The notes: generated by a model not told the origin, from the sequence alone. Numbered from the stretch's first letter, positions 16,950 through 33,992 are shown. The stretch: 36,013 nt of DNA from an uncultured SAR86 cluster bacterium (GCA_943788515.1 CALSQM010000009.1:1-36013), one strand, 5' to 3'. Translations and numbers: made by a program.

Positions 16950-17699
16950 CTAATAAACTCCTTTTATTGATATGTCACCATACTCATATTCATAAATTTT
17001 ACCATCCTTGTTTGAATTGATTCTTAAGGCACCTTTATTAGTTATACCAATACAAATTCCTTCATTTAAATTAATGTTATTACTTTGAATTTTAATATTT
17101 GAATCCAGATGTATACATGACTTTTCCCACTTCTCTTTCCATTTATCTATTCCTTGATCGCAGTAGGAGATAAATTTTCTTAAAATAATATTAATAAGCT
17201 CATTTTTATCTATGTGTTGATACTCTGAGAGGTCGCCCCACCATGATTCTTTTTTAACAAGTTTTAGATTTAGTCCTATGCCAACTATACTAGTTACACT
17301 AGAGCCCAAAACTTCTTTTTCTATTAATATTCCCCCAATTTTTTTTTTGTTCAAAATAATATCATTAGGCCACTTAAGGCCAATAGAGACATCACCGATC
17401 ACTTTATTTATTGCTTCCTGGCAAATCAACCCTGAAATTAAACTTAAAGGCTCATTGGACTTTGACTCAGCAAAAGCAATTGACATATAAATATTTCCTA
17501 ACGGACTCAACCATTCTTTACCCATTCTTCCTCTTCCTTTAGTCTGTTCTTCAGCTAAAACAATATTAAATTTATTGGTGTGTTTAAGGGATTTACACTC
17601 ATCGTTTGTTGAACCTATAGTATTGTATATAGCAACATTAACTCTACTTTCATTAATATTTTCAAGAATTTTATTTTTATTAAGTGTATTCAATTTCAT
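16950..17699 (-). CDS. birA: Biotin--[acetyl-CoA-carboxylase] ligase, single-domain
   Basis: This 249-residue enzyme attaches biotin, via biotinyl-AMP, to the biotin carboxyl carrier protein of acetyl-CoA carboxylase. The biotin/ATP-binding loop GRGRMGKEW lies at residues 55-63, with KWPNDIILNKKKIGGILIE and GIGLNL following. E. coli BirA has an extra N-terminal helix-turn-helix that represses biotin genes. Here the protein starts almost directly with the catalytic domain (IYNTIGSTND), so it is a ligase only and should not act as a repressor. birA beside the tRNA-tuf-secE block is also the arrangement in E. coli. Confidence 0.93.
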   Translation of the reverse strand: MKLNTLNKNKILENINESRVNVAIYNTIGSTNDECKSLKHTNKFNIVLAEEQTKGRGRMGKEWLSPLGNIYMSIAFAESKSNEPLSLISGLICQEAINKVIGDVSIGLKWPNDIILNKKKIGGILIEKEVLGSSVTSIVGIGLNLKLVKKESWWGDLSEYQHIDKNELINIILRKFISYCDQGIDKWKEKWEKSCIHLDSNIKIQSNNINLNEGICIGITNKGALRINSNKDGKIYEYEYGDISIKGVY

Positions 17700-17705
17700 A
17701 AACTA

Positions 17706-17735
17706 GTTGACTTAAACTCATTCTAGAACAAAAAT
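17706..17735 (+). promoter_or_regulatory. Putative promoter of tRNA-Tyr
   Basis: TTGACT (17706-17711) is followed after 18 bases by a weak -10, AAAAAT (17730-17735), then ACCTACC before the tRNA 5' end at 17750. The -10 match is poor, but the position and good -35 support a stable-RNA promoter. Confidence 0.42.
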
Positions 17736-17749
17736 ACCTACCTTGAAAT

Positions 17750-17833
17750 GGAGAGGTGGGTGAGTGGTTAATACCAGCAGACTGTAAATCTGCCGCTTCG
17801 GCTACGTAGGTTCGAATCCTACCCTCTCCACCA
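17750..17833 (+). tRNA. tRNA-Tyr (anticodon GTA)
   Basis: An 84-base tRNA with acceptor GGAGAGG/CCTCTCC, anticodon loop CTGTAAA (anticodon GTA, tyrosine), the long variable arm typical of bacterial tRNA-Tyr (around GCCGCTTCGGC), T-arm GGTTCGAATCC, discriminator A and encoded CCA. The tRNA-Tyr position before tuf is shared with the E. coli thrU-tyrU-glyT-thrT-tufB operon. Confidence 0.96.
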
Positions 17834-17891
17834 AGTTCATTTATTGAAAAATAAAACCTTAAAATAATCTAATATTTATCTTGAAAAAAGG

Positions 17892-17920
17892 TTGAGTTTA
17901 ATACTTTTTAGAGGGATAAT
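17892..17920 (+). promoter_or_regulatory. Strong promoter of tRNA-Thr(GGT)-tuf with ACGCCAC discriminator
   Basis: TTGAGT (17892-17897) and GATAAT (17915-17920) are 17 bases apart, followed directly by ACGCCACC. The same ACGCCAC follows the -10 of the S10-operon promoter. It resembles the GC-rich discriminator of stringently controlled stable-RNA promoters. Expected start about 17927, so transcription covers the tRNA and tuf. Confidence 0.82.
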
Positions 17921-17953
17921 ACGCCACCTTAAAATAGGATGCTACATATTCGG

Positions 17954-18028
17954 GCTCATATAGCTCAGTGGTAGAGCACTTGCTTGGTAAGTAAGAGGTC
18001 ACCGGTTCAAGTCCGGTTATGAGCTCCA
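17954..18028 (+). tRNA. tRNA-Thr (anticodon GGT)
   Basis: Acceptor GCTCATA pairs with TATGAGC, the D-arm is GCTCAGTGGTAGAGC, the anticodon stem CTTGC/GTAAG closes the loop TTGGTAA with anticodon GGT (threonine, ACC/ACU), and the T-arm is ACCGGTTCAAGTCCGGT. CCA is encoded. The discriminator base is T rather than the A seen in the other tRNA-Thr here. The tRNA-Gly found between tRNA-Tyr and tRNA-Thr in E. coli is absent. tuf starts 37 bases downstream. Confidence 0.92.
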
Positions 18029-18065
18029 TTTTAATAAAATAATTATTTCAGAGAGGCATATAAAG

Positions 18066-19256
18066 ATGGCAAGAGAAAAATTCGAAAGAACGCTACCCCA
18101 CGTTAATGTTGGGACAGTTGGTCACGTTGATCATGGCAAAACTACACTTACAGCTGCGCTAACTAAAGTAGCTGCTGAGGTTTTCGGTGGAGACGCTGTT
18201 GACTTTGCAAATATTGATAATGCACCAGAAGAAAGAGAAAGAGGAATTACGATTGCTACTTCTCACGTTGAGTATGTTTCAACTGCACGTCATTATGCTC
18301 ACGTAGATTGTCCAGGTCACGCAGACTATGTTAAAAATATGATTACAGGTGCTGCACAAATGGATGGAGCTATATTAGTAGTAAGTGCTGCTGATGGTCC
18401 TATGCCACAAACAAGAGAACACATCCTTTTATGTAGACAGGTTGGAGTTCCTTATATCGTTGTATATATGAATAAAGCAGATCAAAATGACGATCCAGAA
18501 ATGATTGAGCTTGTTGAAATGGAAATAAGAGAATTATTAAATGAATATGATTTCCCAGGTGATGACACTCCAATTATTGTTGGTAGTGCATTAAAAGCGC
18601 TTGAAGGTGACTCTTCTGAAATAGGTGTTCCTTCAGTAACAAAGCTTATTGAAACACTAGATAGCTATGTACCAGAACCAGAAAGACCAGTTGATGGCGC
18701 ATTCTTAATGCCTATTGAAGACGTGTTCACAATTTCAGGTCGAGGAACTGTTGTAACAGGAAGAATCGAGACTGGTATTGTTAATACTGGTGATCCACTT
18801 GAAATTATTGGTATCAAAGATACAACTTCAACTACTTGTACAGGTGTAGAGATGTTCAGAAAATCTCTTGATGAAGGTAGAGCTGGTGAAAACTGCGGAG
18901 TTTTATTAAGAGGTGTTGAGAGAGAAGCTGTAGAAAGAGGCCAGGTTTTATCTAAGCCAGGTGCTATTTCTCCTCACACAAAATTTGAAGCTGAGATCTA
19001 TGTACTAAGCAAAGATGAGGGTGGAAGACATACACCATTCATGAATAACTACAGACCTCAGTTCTACTTTAGAACAACTGATGTCACAGGCGCATGTGAA
19101 CTTCCAAGTGGAGTTGAAATGGTTATGCCAGGCGACAATATTAAAATGAATATTGAGCTTATTGCTCCTATTGCTATGGACGAAGGTCTTAAATTTGCAA
19201 TCAGAGAAGGCGGCAGAACTGTTGGTGCTGGCGTAGTATCAAAAATTATTGAGTAA
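18066..19256 (+). CDS. tuf: Translation elongation factor Tu
   Basis: EF-Tu, the GTPase that brings aminoacyl-tRNA to the ribosomal A site. It has 396 residues; the G1 motif GHVDHGKT lies at residues 19-26, ERGITI marks switch I, DCPGHADY holds G3, and NKAD serves as the G4 motif (most EF-Tu have NKCD). Domains II and III are complete, ending [11 protein letters not shown]. It follows tRNA-Thr(GGT) as in the E. coli tufB operon, with a GAGAGG Shine-Dalgarno upstream. This is the only tuf in the window: fusA is not followed by a second copy. Confidence 0.98.
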   Translation: MAREKFERTLPHVNVGTVGHVDHGKTTLTAALTKVAAEVFGGDAVDFANIDNAPEERERGITIATSHVEYVSTARHYAHVDCPGHADYVKNMITGAAQMDGAILVVSAADGPMPQTREHILLCRQVGVPYIVVYMNKADQNDDPEMIELVEMEIRELLNEYDFPGDDTPIIVGSALKALEGDSSEIGVPSVTKLIETLDSYVPEPERPVDGAFLMPIEDVFTISGRGTVVTGRIETGIVNTGDPLEIIGIKDTTSTTCTGVEMFRKSLDEGRAGENCGVLLRGVEREAVERGQVLSKPGAISPHTKFEAEIYVLSKDEGGRHTPFMNNYRPQFYFRTTDVTGACELPSGVEMVMPGDNIKMNIELIAPIAMDEGLKFAIREGGRTVGAGVVSKIIE

Positions 19257-19269
19257 AAATTGACTTATT

Positions 19270-19293
19270 AGCCGAGGCCTTTGTGTCTCGGCT
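19270..19293 (+). terminator. Hairpin after tuf
   Basis: AGCCGAG (19270-19276) and CTCGGCT (19287-19293) form a seven-pair GC-rich stem with a 10-base loop, right after the tuf stop. The following TTACTTGTCT is only mildly T-rich, so it may be a partial terminator or an RNA-processing hairpin before tRNA-Trp. Confidence 0.62.
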
Positions 19294-19326
19294 TACTTGT
19301 CTCTGAAGAATATGAAAATGTGTTTT

Positions 19327-19402
19327 AGGCCAGTAGCTCAATTGGTAGAGTACCGGTCTCCAAAACCGGGGGTTGTGGGTTCGAGACCCTCCTGGCCTGC
19401 CA
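19327..19402 (+). tRNA. tRNA-Trp (anticodon CCA)
   Basis: A 76-base tRNA with acceptor AGGCCAG/CTGGCCT, D-arm GCTCAATTGGTAGAGT, anticodon loop CTCCAAA (anticodon CCA, tryptophan), T-arm GTGGGTTCGAGACCCTC, discriminator G and encoded CCA. A tRNA-Trp between tuf and secE is the usual order in many gammaproteobacteria such as Pseudomonas. Confidence 0.97.
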
Positions 19403-19432
19403 AATTAATAGGGCAGCCTAAATAGGAAATAT

Positions 19433-19795
19433 ATGACTAAAGTAGTAGTTTCGAAATCAGTAGATAGACTTAAGTGGTTTATTGCTCTTTCCGTTTTTGC
19501 AGCAGCTGTTGTTGGCAACAGCTATTTTGTAGAAGTAGCTTTTCTATATAGAGTTCTAGGCGTCTTATTTTTATTTATTGTTGGTCTTGGGATTCTATCT
19601 ATTACCAGTTTTGGATCTAATGCAATCAAGTTGATGCGAGAGTCAAGAACAGAAATAAGAAAGGTTGTTTGGCCAACTAGGTTAGAAACAACTCAGACAT
19701 TTTTAGTAGTATTCAGTGCAATTGTTGTTCTTTGTCTATTTTTTTGGGGCTTAGAATCATTATTAACGTTTTTAACAAAATTGGTATTAGGTTAA
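19433..19795 (+). CDS. secE: Preprotein translocase subunit SecE
   Basis: SecE clamps the SecY channel in the inner membrane and is essential for Sec export. This 120-residue protein has the three-helix form found in gammaproteobacteria: two hydrophobic segments in the first half, then the conserved amphipathic hinge (ESRTEIRKVVWPTRLETTQTFLV, given here as its core RKVVWPTRLE) and a final membrane helix. A TAGGA Shine-Dalgarno lies six bases before the ATG. nusG starts five bases after its stop, the standard secE-nusG pair. Confidence 0.96.
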   Translation: MTKVVVSKSVDRLKWFIALSVFAAAVVGNSYFVEVAFLYRVLGVLFLFIVGLGILSITSFGSNAIKLMRESRTEIRKVVWPTRLETTQTFLVVFSAIVVLCLFFWGLESLLTFLTKLVLG

Positions 19796-19799
19796 ATAT

Positions 19800-20327
19800 A
19801 TGGACTGGTATGTAATTCAAGCCTATTCAGGGTATGAGCAAAAAGTAAAAATTGCTCTAGAAGAAAAAATTGAGCTTAACGGGTTATCTGAAAAGTTCGG
19901 TGAAATTTTAATACCTACTGAACAAATCGTCGAATTAAAAGGCGGAACAAAGAAAACTACTGAAAGAAAGTTTTTCCCCGGTTATATATTAATTGAGATG
20001 TTACTTGAGGATGATTCATGGCAGTTGGTCCAATCAACTCCTAGAGTTTCAGGTTTTGTTGGCGGTACAAAAGATAGACCATTACCAATTTCAGAAGATG
20101 ATGTTAATAGTATTATTAATAGAATTGAGGTCGGTGAAGATGCACCTGCTCCAAAAACAATCTATGAGCCTGGCGAGGTAGTAAGAGTCTGTGATGGACC
20201 TTTCAATGACTTTAATGGCGTTGTAGAAAATGTAGATTATGAGAGAAATATGGTAAAGGTTGCAGTTCAGATTCTTGGAAGAGCAACACCTGTTGACCTT
20301 GAATTCATTCAAATAGAGAAAACATAA
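19800..20327 (+). CDS. nusG: Transcription termination/antitermination protein NusG
   Basis: NusG binds RNA polymerase, suppresses pausing and links it to Rho or to the leading ribosome through S10. This 175-residue protein has the NGN domain ([41 protein letters not shown]) and the C-terminal KOW domain ([20 protein letters not shown]). Its stop codon overlaps the rplK ATG by one base (TAATG). No Shine-Dalgarno is seen before its ATG, so it probably relies on coupling to secE. Confidence 0.97.
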   Translation: MDWYVIQAYSGYEQKVKIALEEKIELNGLSEKFGEILIPTEQIVELKGGTKKTTERKFFPGYILIEMLLEDDSWQLVQSTPRVSGFVGGTKDRPLPISEDDVNSIINRIEVGEDAPAPKTIYEPGEVVRVCDGPFNDFNGVVENVDYERNMVKVAVQILGRATPVDLEFIQIEKT

Positions 20328-20755
20328 TGGCAAAAAAAGTAGCAAATATTCTAAAATTACAGATTCCTGCTGGTGGTGCTAACCCCAGTCCTCCTGTTGG
20401 ACCAGCTTTAGGTCAAGTTGGAGTAAATATAATGGATTTCTGTAATGCATTTAATGCAGAAACTCAGAGTGCTGAAAAAGGTATGCCTCTTCCAGTTGTA
20501 ATCACTGTCTACGAGGATAAGTCTTTTACATTTGTTGTTAAGACACCTCCTGCTGCAGTTTTAATAAGAAAGATTCTTGGTATTGACAAGGGAAGTGGAG
20601 AGCCTAACAGAGAAAAAGTTGGTAAATTAACAAGAGCACAGTTAGAAGATATAGCTAAACAAAAAGAACCAGACCTCAATTCAAATGATATTGATGCTGC
20701 AGTTTTAATTATTGCTGGTACAGCAAGAAGCATGGGAGTCGAGGTAGATCTATGA
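20327..20755 (+). CDS. rplK: 50S ribosomal protein L11
   Basis: L11 forms part of the GTPase-associated centre with 23S rRNA and is needed for RelA activation. The 142-residue protein has the proline-rich N-terminal signature [20 protein letters not shown], shown here up to its conserved Pro residues, and the RNA-binding C-terminal domain ending [13 protein letters not shown]. Length equals E. coli (142). It is linked by overlaps to nusG (one base) and rplA (ATGA), so no separate rplK promoter can fit in between. Confidence 0.98.
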   Translation: MAKKVANILKLQIPAGGANPSPPVGPALGQVGVNIMDFCNAFNAETQSAEKGMPLPVVITVYEDKSFTFVVKTPPAAVLIRKILGIDKGSGEPNREKVGKLTRAQLEDIAKQKEPDLNSNDIDAAVLIIAGTARSMGVEVDL

Positions 20756-21444
20756 GCAAAGTAACTAACAAACAAAAAATTATTCTTGAAAAAGTTGATC
20801 CTGAAATGACATATTCAATGGCGGATGCTCTTGAAATATTACAATCTGTTAAATCTAAAAAATTTGAAGAATCTGTTGATATAGCTATCAGGCTTGGGGT
20901 AGATCCTAATAAGTCTGACCAGAATGTAAGAGGGGCAGTTACGTTACCTAATAGTCTTGGGAAACAAGTTACTGTTGCTGTTTTTGCAGATGGCGATCAA
21001 GCTGATGCTGCTAAAGCTGCCGGTGCTGAACATATTGGAATGGAAGACCTTGCTGAAAAATTCTCAAAAGAAGAAATCTCAGTTGATGTTGTTATTTCTA
21101 CAAATGCTGCTATGAAAGTTGTTGGAAAACTTGGACAAGTATTAGGACCTAAAGGTTTAATGCCTAATCCTAAAACTGGAACAGTTTCGGATGACGTTGC
21201 TACTGCTATCAATAATGTTAAAGCTGGTCAAGTTAGATTTAGAACAGACAAAAATGGAATTATTCATGGAAGTATTGGTAAGGTTTCTTTTGATTTAGAT
21301 AAGATACAATCCAATGCAGTTGCTTTATTAGAAGAATTAAAAAAATTAAAACCTGCATCTGCAAAGGGTATTTATATAGGTAATATTGCTTTAAGTAGCA
21401 CTATGGGACCTGGTATAAAAATTCACTCATCAGAGCTGGTATAA
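20752..21444 (+). CDS. rplA: 50S ribosomal protein L1
   Basis: L1 is the mobile stalk protein that guides deacylated tRNA out of the E site and in many bacteria represses its own mRNA. The 230-residue protein has the L1 core motifs ([20 protein letters not shown] and [17 protein letters not shown], each within family norms) and the closing [14 protein letters not shown]. Its start overlaps the rplK stop by four bases. A 161-base structured leader separates it from rplJ. Confidence 0.98.
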   Translation: MSKVTNKQKIILEKVDPEMTYSMADALEILQSVKSKKFEESVDIAIRLGVDPNKSDQNVRGAVTLPNSLGKQVTVAVFADGDQADAAKAAGAEHIGMEDLAEKFSKEEISVDVVISTNAAMKVVGKLGQVLGPKGLMPNPKTGTVSDDVATAINNVKAGQVRFRTDKNGIIHGSIGKVSFDLDKIQSNAVALLEELKKLKPASAKGIYIGNIALSSTMGPGIKIHSSELV

Positions 21445-21478
21445 ATTTTAGCTTTATAAGAAATTATATAGCTAGATA

Positions 21479-21605
21479 GTTGCGTTTACGCAGCCGTCAA
21501 AGACCGTAGGTGTCGTAAGACTTAATTTCCTACGTAGGTGGTGTTCAAATTGTAATTTTGCAATTTGTCGCCGAATGGCCGAAAGGCTTAAACAGGAGAA
21601 TTGCT
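21479..21605 (+). promoter_or_regulatory. L10 leader: autoregulatory RNA upstream of rplJ
   Basis: The gap between rplA and rplJ holds several hairpins: TGCG-TTTA-CGCA (21481-21492); a long stem CGTAGG/CCTACG (21505-21510 with 21529-21534) capped by GTC-GTAA-GAC with a GNRA tetraloop; CAAATTG/CAATTTG (21546-21552 with 21561-21567); and GCC-GAAA-GGC (21578-21587), another GNRA loop. CCGTCAAAGACCGTAGG and CCTACGTAGG recall the L10 leader of E. coli, which L10-L7/L12 binds to repress rplJL translation. The last hairpin lies just before the AGGAG of rplJ. Confidence 0.82.
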
Positions 21606-22136
21606 GTGGCGTTATCAAAAAGTGAAAAAGAAAGAATAGTTGGTGAAGTTAAGGAAGTTGCATCTAATGCATCATCTTTAGTTATTTCAGATGCAAGGGG
21701 CTTAAAAGTTACTGAGTTATCTGAGGTGAGACAAAAAGCTACTCAGTCTGGTATACATATTCAAATAATCAAGAACTCGCTTGCTAAATTAGCATTTGAG
21801 GGAACTGACTTTGGTTGTTCAGATGAAGTGCTTGTTGGACCATCTTTATTTGCTTTTTCTTTTGAAGAGCCAGGTGCAGCAGCTAAATTGCTCAAAACAT
21901 ATGCAAAGAACTTTGATAACTTAGAAATCAAAGCTTTGGTGGTTGAAGGGCAGTTACTTGATGGAGGCCAAATAGATATACTTGCTAGCCTTCCATCTAA
22001 AGATGAGGCTTATGGCCTTATAGCAAATGTGTTGCAAGCTCCAGTTAGTAAATTCGCTACTTTATTAAATGAAGTGCCGAGTAAATTAGCTAGAGTTTTA
22101 TCAGCAGTTCAAGACAAAAAACAGGCATCAGCCTAA
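21606..22136 (+). CDS. rplJ: 50S ribosomal protein L10
   Basis: L10 anchors the L7/L12 dimers to the ribosomal stalk. I place the start at GTG 21606, seven bases after AGGAG, because the product then begins MALSKSEKERIVGEVKE as in other L10 proteins; the frame open further upstream runs through the leader RNA. The 176-residue protein has SDARGLKV, RQKATQSGIHIQIIKNSLAK and the C-terminal helix (LLNEVPSKLARVLSAVQD) that binds L7/L12. The leader suggests autoregulation by the L10-L7/L12 complex. Confidence 0.95.
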   Translation: MALSKSEKERIVGEVKEVASNASSLVISDARGLKVTELSEVRQKATQSGIHIQIIKNSLAKLAFEGTDFGCSDEVLVGPSLFAFSFEEPGAAAKLLKTYAKNFDNLEIKALVVEGQLLDGGQIDILASLPSKDEAYGLIANVLQAPVSKFATLLNEVPSKLARVLSAVQDKKQASA

Positions 22137-22154
22137 ATTATAAGGAGAATTAGA

Positions 22155-22535
22155 ATGGCAACTAGTAAAGAGGATATTTTAAAAGCTATAGAAGAAATGT
22201 CAGTAATGGATCTTGTAGATCTTATTTCAGATATCGAAGAAAAATTTGGTGTTACAGCGGCAGCAGCAGTTGCAGCAGCACCAGCAGCAGCAGCAGGCGG
22301 AGACGCTGAAGCAGCTGAAGAGAAAGATGCTTTTGATGTTGTATTAACTGCAGCAGGCGATCAGAAAGTACAAGTTATTAAAGCTGTAAGAGCAATAACA
22401 GGACTAGGATTAAAAGAAGCAAAAGATATGGTAGATGGAGCACCAAGTACAGTTAAAGAAGGTGCTAGTAAAGATGATGCAGAAGCAATGTTAAAACAGC
22501 TAACTGAAGCTGGAGCAACTGCAGAACTTAAATAA
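22155..22535 (+). CDS. rplL: 50S ribosomal protein L7/L12
   Basis: L7/L12 is the multi-copy stalk protein that recruits and stimulates translational GTPases. The 126-residue product shows the N-terminal dimerisation domain ([19 protein letters not shown]), an Ala/Gly-rich hinge at about residues 33-55, and the C-terminal domain with [20 protein letters not shown] and the final [16 protein letters not shown] lies before the ATG. It follows rplJ by 18 bases. No attenuator is visible in the 40 bases between rplL and rpoB. Confidence 0.98.
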   Translation: MATSKEDILKAIEEMSVMDLVDLISDIEEKFGVTAAAAVAAAPAAAAGGDAEAAEEKDAFDVVLTAAGDQKVQVIKAVRAITGLGLKEAKDMVDGAPSTVKEGASKDDAEAMLKQLTEAGATAELK

Positions 22536-22575
22536 ACCATTAAACATATTAAAAAATAAATAAAAGGGCGCATTT

Positions 22576-30835
<8,260 letters not shown>

Positions 30836-30837
30836 TG

Positions 30838-30866
30838 TTGACCGCAATTGATCTAATCTATAGAAT
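30838..30866 (+). promoter_or_regulatory. Promoter of the str operon (rpsL-rpsG-fusA)
   Basis: TTGACC (30838-30843) and TAGAAT (30861-30866) are 17 bases apart in the short gap after rpoC, followed by the GC-rich CGCGGCC. Expected start about 30873, some 20 bases before rpsL. The -35 box begins three bases after the rpoC stop codon, so the str genes can be transcribed independently of rpoBC. The GC-rich discriminator suggests stringent control. Confidence 0.8.
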
Positions 30867-30891
30867 CGCGGCCTAACCAATAAAAAATATT

Positions 30892-31263
30892 ATGGCAACA
30901 GTAAATCAGTTATTAAAAAAGTCTAGAAAACCTAAAGTTAGAAAGACAGATGTACCAGCGTTAAATGCATGTCCTCAAAGAAGAGGTGTTTGTACTCGTG
31001 TATATACAACAACTCCTAAAAAACCTAATTCAGCTTTAAGAAAAGTTTGTAGAGTTAGATTAACAAGTGGTTTTGAGGTTACATCTTATATCGGTGGAGA
31101 AGGACACAATCTTCAAGAACATTCATTGGTTCTTATTAGAGGCGGAAGGGTTAAAGATCTTCCTGGTGTTAGATACCATACAGTGAGGGGAACTCTAGAT
31201 ACATCTGGAGTTGCAAATAGAAAACAAAGAAGATCCAAATATGGAGCCAAAAAAGGTAAATAA
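30892..31263 (+). CDS. rpsL: 30S ribosomal protein S12
   Basis: S12 lies at the decoding centre and controls accuracy. The 123-residue product has the core [13 protein letters not shown] and [12 protein letters not shown] and ends KYGAKKGK. The two lysines whose changes give streptomycin resistance (in PKKPN and GGRVKDLPG) are wild type. Length is as in E. coli (124). No Shine-Dalgarno is evident in the AT-rich leader (ACCAATAAAAAATATT). rpsG follows after two bases. Confidence 0.98.
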   Translation: MATVNQLLKKSRKPKVRKTDVPALNACPQRRGVCTRVYTTTPKKPNSALRKVCRVRLTSGFEVTSYIGGEGHNLQEHSLVLIRGGRVKDLPGVRYHTVRGTLDTSGVANRKQRRSKYGAKKGK

Positions 31264-31265
31264 TT

Positions 31266-31736
31266 ATGCCAAGAAGAAGAAGTCCCGAAAAAAGAAAAGT
31301 ATTACCAGATCCTAAGTACAAAGACGTCATACTTGCCAAATTCATGAATAATCTTATGAAAGATGGTAAAAAATCTGTAGCTGAAAAAATTGTATATGGT
31401 GCTTTTGACCAAATAACTAAAACTTCAAAAGAAGACCCGTTAGGTATCTTTATGAAAGCGCTTGAAGAAGTAAGCCCTGTTGTTGAGGTTAAATCTAGAA
31501 GAGTTGGTGGTGCAAACTACCAAGTCCCTATTGAAATTAGACCGTCTAGAAGACAGGCGCTTGCTATGAGATGGATTGTTGATGCTGCAAGAAAAAGAAG
31601 TGAAAAATCAATGAATCTTAGACTTGCTGGTGAACTTATTGATGCATCTCAAAAAAAGGGTTCAGCAGTTAGAAAAAGAGAAGATGTTCACAAAATGGCT
31701 GAAGCTAATAAAGCTTTCTCACATTTCAGATTTTAA
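31266..31736 (+). CDS. rpsG: 30S ribosomal protein S7
   Basis: S7 nucleates assembly of the 30S head and contacts the E-site tRNA; in E. coli it also represses the str mRNA. The 156-residue protein begins [20 protein letters not shown] and holds the family segments [12 protein letters not shown] and [15 protein letters not shown], ending [11 protein letters not shown]. It is two bases after rpsL and 28 bases before fusA, in the usual str operon order. Confidence 0.98.
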   Translation: MPRRRSPEKRKVLPDPKYKDVILAKFMNNLMKDGKKSVAEKIVYGAFDQITKTSKEDPLGIFMKALEEVSPVVEVKSRRVGGANYQVPIEIRPSRRQALAMRWIVDAARKRSEKSMNLRLAGELIDASQKKGSAVRKREDVHKMAEANKAFSHFRF

Positions 31737-31764
31737 TAACCAACCAAATATACAAATATAAATT

Positions 31765-33867
31765 ATGGCTAGACAAATAGTATTAAATAAATATCGTAAC
31801 GTTGGTATATGTGCACACGTTGACGCAGGTAAAACAACTACAACTGAAAGAGTTCTTTTTTACACTGGTCTTTCTCATAAAATTGGTGAGGTTCATGATG
31901 GTGCAGCTACTATGGACTGGATGGAGCAAGAACAAGAAAGAGGAATAACAATTACCTCAGCTGCAACTACATGTTTCTGGAGTGGAATGGAGCAACAGTT
32001 TCCTCAGCATAGAATTAATATTATCGATACTCCTGGTCACGTTGATTTCACTATTGAAGTTGAAAGGTCTCTAAGAGTTTTAGATGGAGCTGTTGTAGTA
32101 TTTTGTGCAACCTCAGGTGTTGAGCCTCAATCTGAGACGGTATGGAGACAAGCTAATAGATATGAAGTACCAAGAGTTGTATTTGTAAACAAAATGGACA
32201 GAGCGGGGGCTAACTTTGAGAGAGTAATTGACCAGATTAAAGATAGGCTCCAAGCAAATATAATTCCTATTCAATATAATATTGGCGCTGAAGATGATTT
32301 TAAAGGCGTGGTCGATCTTATTAATATGAGAGCAATATATTGGAATGAGGAAGATCAGGGTCTTACATTCGATTCTCAAGAAATACCAGCTGATTTACTT
32401 GAGAAATGCACACAACTTCGAGAAGAAATGCTTGAGGCCGCGGCTGAGGCTAATGAAGAATTAATGGATGCCTACCTTGAGTCAGGGGATCTATCTGTAG
32501 AACAAATTAAGGAAGGGTTAAGAATTAGATCTTTAGCTAATGAGCTTATTGTTGGGCTTTGTGGTTCTGCTTTTAAAAATAAAGGTGTCCAAGCTATGTT
32601 AGATGCAGTTGTAGAATTTTTACCTGCTCCTGATGAAGTTAAAGCTATTACTGGAGTTATTCCTAACAATTCTCAAGAGGATGAAGAAGAAGATTCAAGA
32701 AAATCATCTGATGAAGAGCCTTTTTCTGCACTTGCTTTTAAAATCGCAACGGATCCATTTGTAGGTACTTTAACTTTTATAAGAGTGTACTCAGGTGTCC
32801 TTAAGGTTGGAGATGCTGTCGTAAACTCTACTAAATCTAAAAAAGAAAGAGTTGGCAGAATGGTCCAGATGCACTCGAATAATAGAGAAGAAATTAAAGA
32901 AGTAAGAGCTGGTGATATAGCAGCCTGTATTGGCTTAAAAGATATCACTACAGGTGATACATTGTCAGATGCTAACAAGCAGATTGTTTTAGAGAGAATG
33001 GATTTCCCTGAACCTGTCATTTCAGTAGCTGTTGAGCCAAAATCGAAGCCAGATCAAGAGAAAATGTCTCTTGCGCTAGGAAAGTTAGCTCAAGAAGACC
33101 CTTCATTCAGAGTTGCTAGTGATGAAGAGTCAGGACAAACAATTATCTCTGGCATGGGCGAGCTTCACTTAGATGTTCTTGTTGATAGGATGAGAAGAGA
33201 ATTCTCAGTTGAAGCAAACATAGGTAAGCCTCAAGTAGCATATAGAGAAACAATTAAAGAAACTGTTGAAGTTGAAGGTAAGTTTGTAAGACAGAGTGGT
33301 GGTAAAGGTCAGTATGGTCATGTCTGGTTGAAACTAGAACCGCTTGGATTAGATGATGAATATGAATTCGTAGATAAAATTGTTGGTGGAGCTATACCAA
33401 AAGAATACATACCAGCAGTAAATAAAGGCATTCAAGAGCAAATGCAAAATGGTGTTATAGCTGGGTATCCTCTACTAGCTCTCAGAGCAACTTTATATGA
33501 TGGTTCATTTCATGATGTAGATTCAAATGAAATGGCGTTCAAAATTGCTGGATCTTATGCGCTGAAAGATGGCGCCAATAAAGCTAAACCTGCATTACTA
33601 GAGCCTGTTATGAAAGTTGTAGTAGTAACCCCTGAAGAACATATGGGAGACGTAGTTGGTGATTTAAATAGACGAAGAGGCATTATCTTAGGTATGGACG
33701 ATATTACATCAGGTAAAGAAGTTTCATCAGAAGTGCCATTAGCAGAAATGTTTGGTTATGCAACAGACCTTAGATCAGCTACCCAAGGTAGAGCTACATT
33801 TACAATGGAATTTACCAAGTATGGTGAGGTTCCAAACAATATAGCCGAGGGGTTGAAAGCTAATTAA
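31765..33867 (+). CDS. fusA: Translation elongation factor G
   Basis: EF-G is the GTPase that drives translocation and, with RRF, ribosome recycling. The 700-residue protein contains G1 AHVDAGKTT, switch [10 protein letters not shown]3 DTPGHVDF and G4 NKMDRAG, then domains II-V with the domain IV loop [15 protein letters not shown] and the typical [15 protein letters not shown]. There is a modest acidic insertion near residue 310 ([16 protein letters not shown]), also seen in some proteobacterial EF-G. The ATG has no clear Shine-Dalgarno. fusA is not followed by tufA, unlike E. coli; the S10 operon begins after a 125-base gap with its own promoter. Confidence 0.98.
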   Translation: MARQIVLNKYRNVGICAHVDAGKTTTTERVLFYTGLSHKIGEVHDGAATMDWMEQEQERGITITSAATTCFWSGMEQQFPQHRINIIDTPGHVDFTIEVERSLRVLDGAVVVFCATSGVEPQSETVWRQANRYEVPRVVFVNKMDRAGANFERVIDQIKDRLQANIIPIQYNIGAEDDFKGVVDLINMRAIYWNEEDQGLTFDSQEIPADLLEKCTQLREEMLEAAAEANEELMDAYLESGDLSVEQIKEGLRIRSLANELIVGLCGSAFKNKGVQAMLDAVVEFLPAPDEVKAITGVIPNNSQEDEEEDSRKSSDEEPFSALAFKIATDPFVGTLTFIRVYSGVLKVGDAVVNSTKSKKERVGRMVQMHSNNREEIKEVRAGDIAACIGLKDITTGDTLSDANKQIVLERMDFPEPVISVAVEPKSKPDQEKMSLALGKLAQEDPSFRVASDEESGQTIISGMGELHLDVLVDRMRREFSVEANIGKPQVAYRETIKETVEVEGKFVRQSGGKGQYGHVWLKLEPLGLDDEYEFVDKIVGGAIPKEYIPAVNKGIQEQMQNGVIAGYPLLALRATLYDGSFHDVDSNEMAFKIAGSYALKDGANKAKPALLEPVMKVVVVTPEEHMGDVVGDLNRRRGIILGMDDITSGKEVSSEVPLAEMFGYATDLRSATQGRATFTMEFTKYGEVPNNIAEGLKAN

Positions 33868-33897
33868 TATATAAGCTTATATAACTCACAATTAATG

Positions 33898-33927
33898 TTG
33901 ACAGTTAGGCTCTTAGAAGCTTAAAAT
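33898..33927 (+). promoter_or_regulatory. Promoter of the S10 operon with ACGCCAC discriminator
   Basis: A perfect TTGACA (33898-33903) and TAAAAT (33922-33927) are 18 bases apart, followed by ACGCCAC exactly as at the tRNA-Thr/tuf promoter. The transcript should begin near 33934, about 60 bases before rpsJ. That is much shorter than the E. coli S10 leader used for L4 autoregulation. Confidence 0.85.
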
Positions 33928-33935
33928 ACGCCACT

Positions 33936-33952
33936 TTTTGCGATAAGCAAAA
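33936..33952 (+). other. Small hairpin at the 5' end of the S10 mRNA
   Basis: TTTTGC (33936-33941) pairs with GCAAAA (33947-33952) around GATAA, two or three bases after the predicted transcription start. It may protect the 5' end or act as a short regulatory element; it does not resemble the long E. coli S10 leader. Confidence 0.45.
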
Positions 33953-33992
33953 GTAGTGAAAATAAATAGATAGAGATAATTAAAGGATAAAA

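Noticed and set aside
17954-18028. Calling this tRNA glycine because of its T discriminator and position
   Set aside because: The anticodon loop TTGGTAA has GGT in the anticodon position, which reads threonine codons; kept as tRNA-Thr.
21558-21605. Upstream extension of rplJ
   Set aside because: These codons lie inside the structured L10 leader; the GTG at 21606 has AGGAG at the right distance and gives the normal L10 N-terminus.
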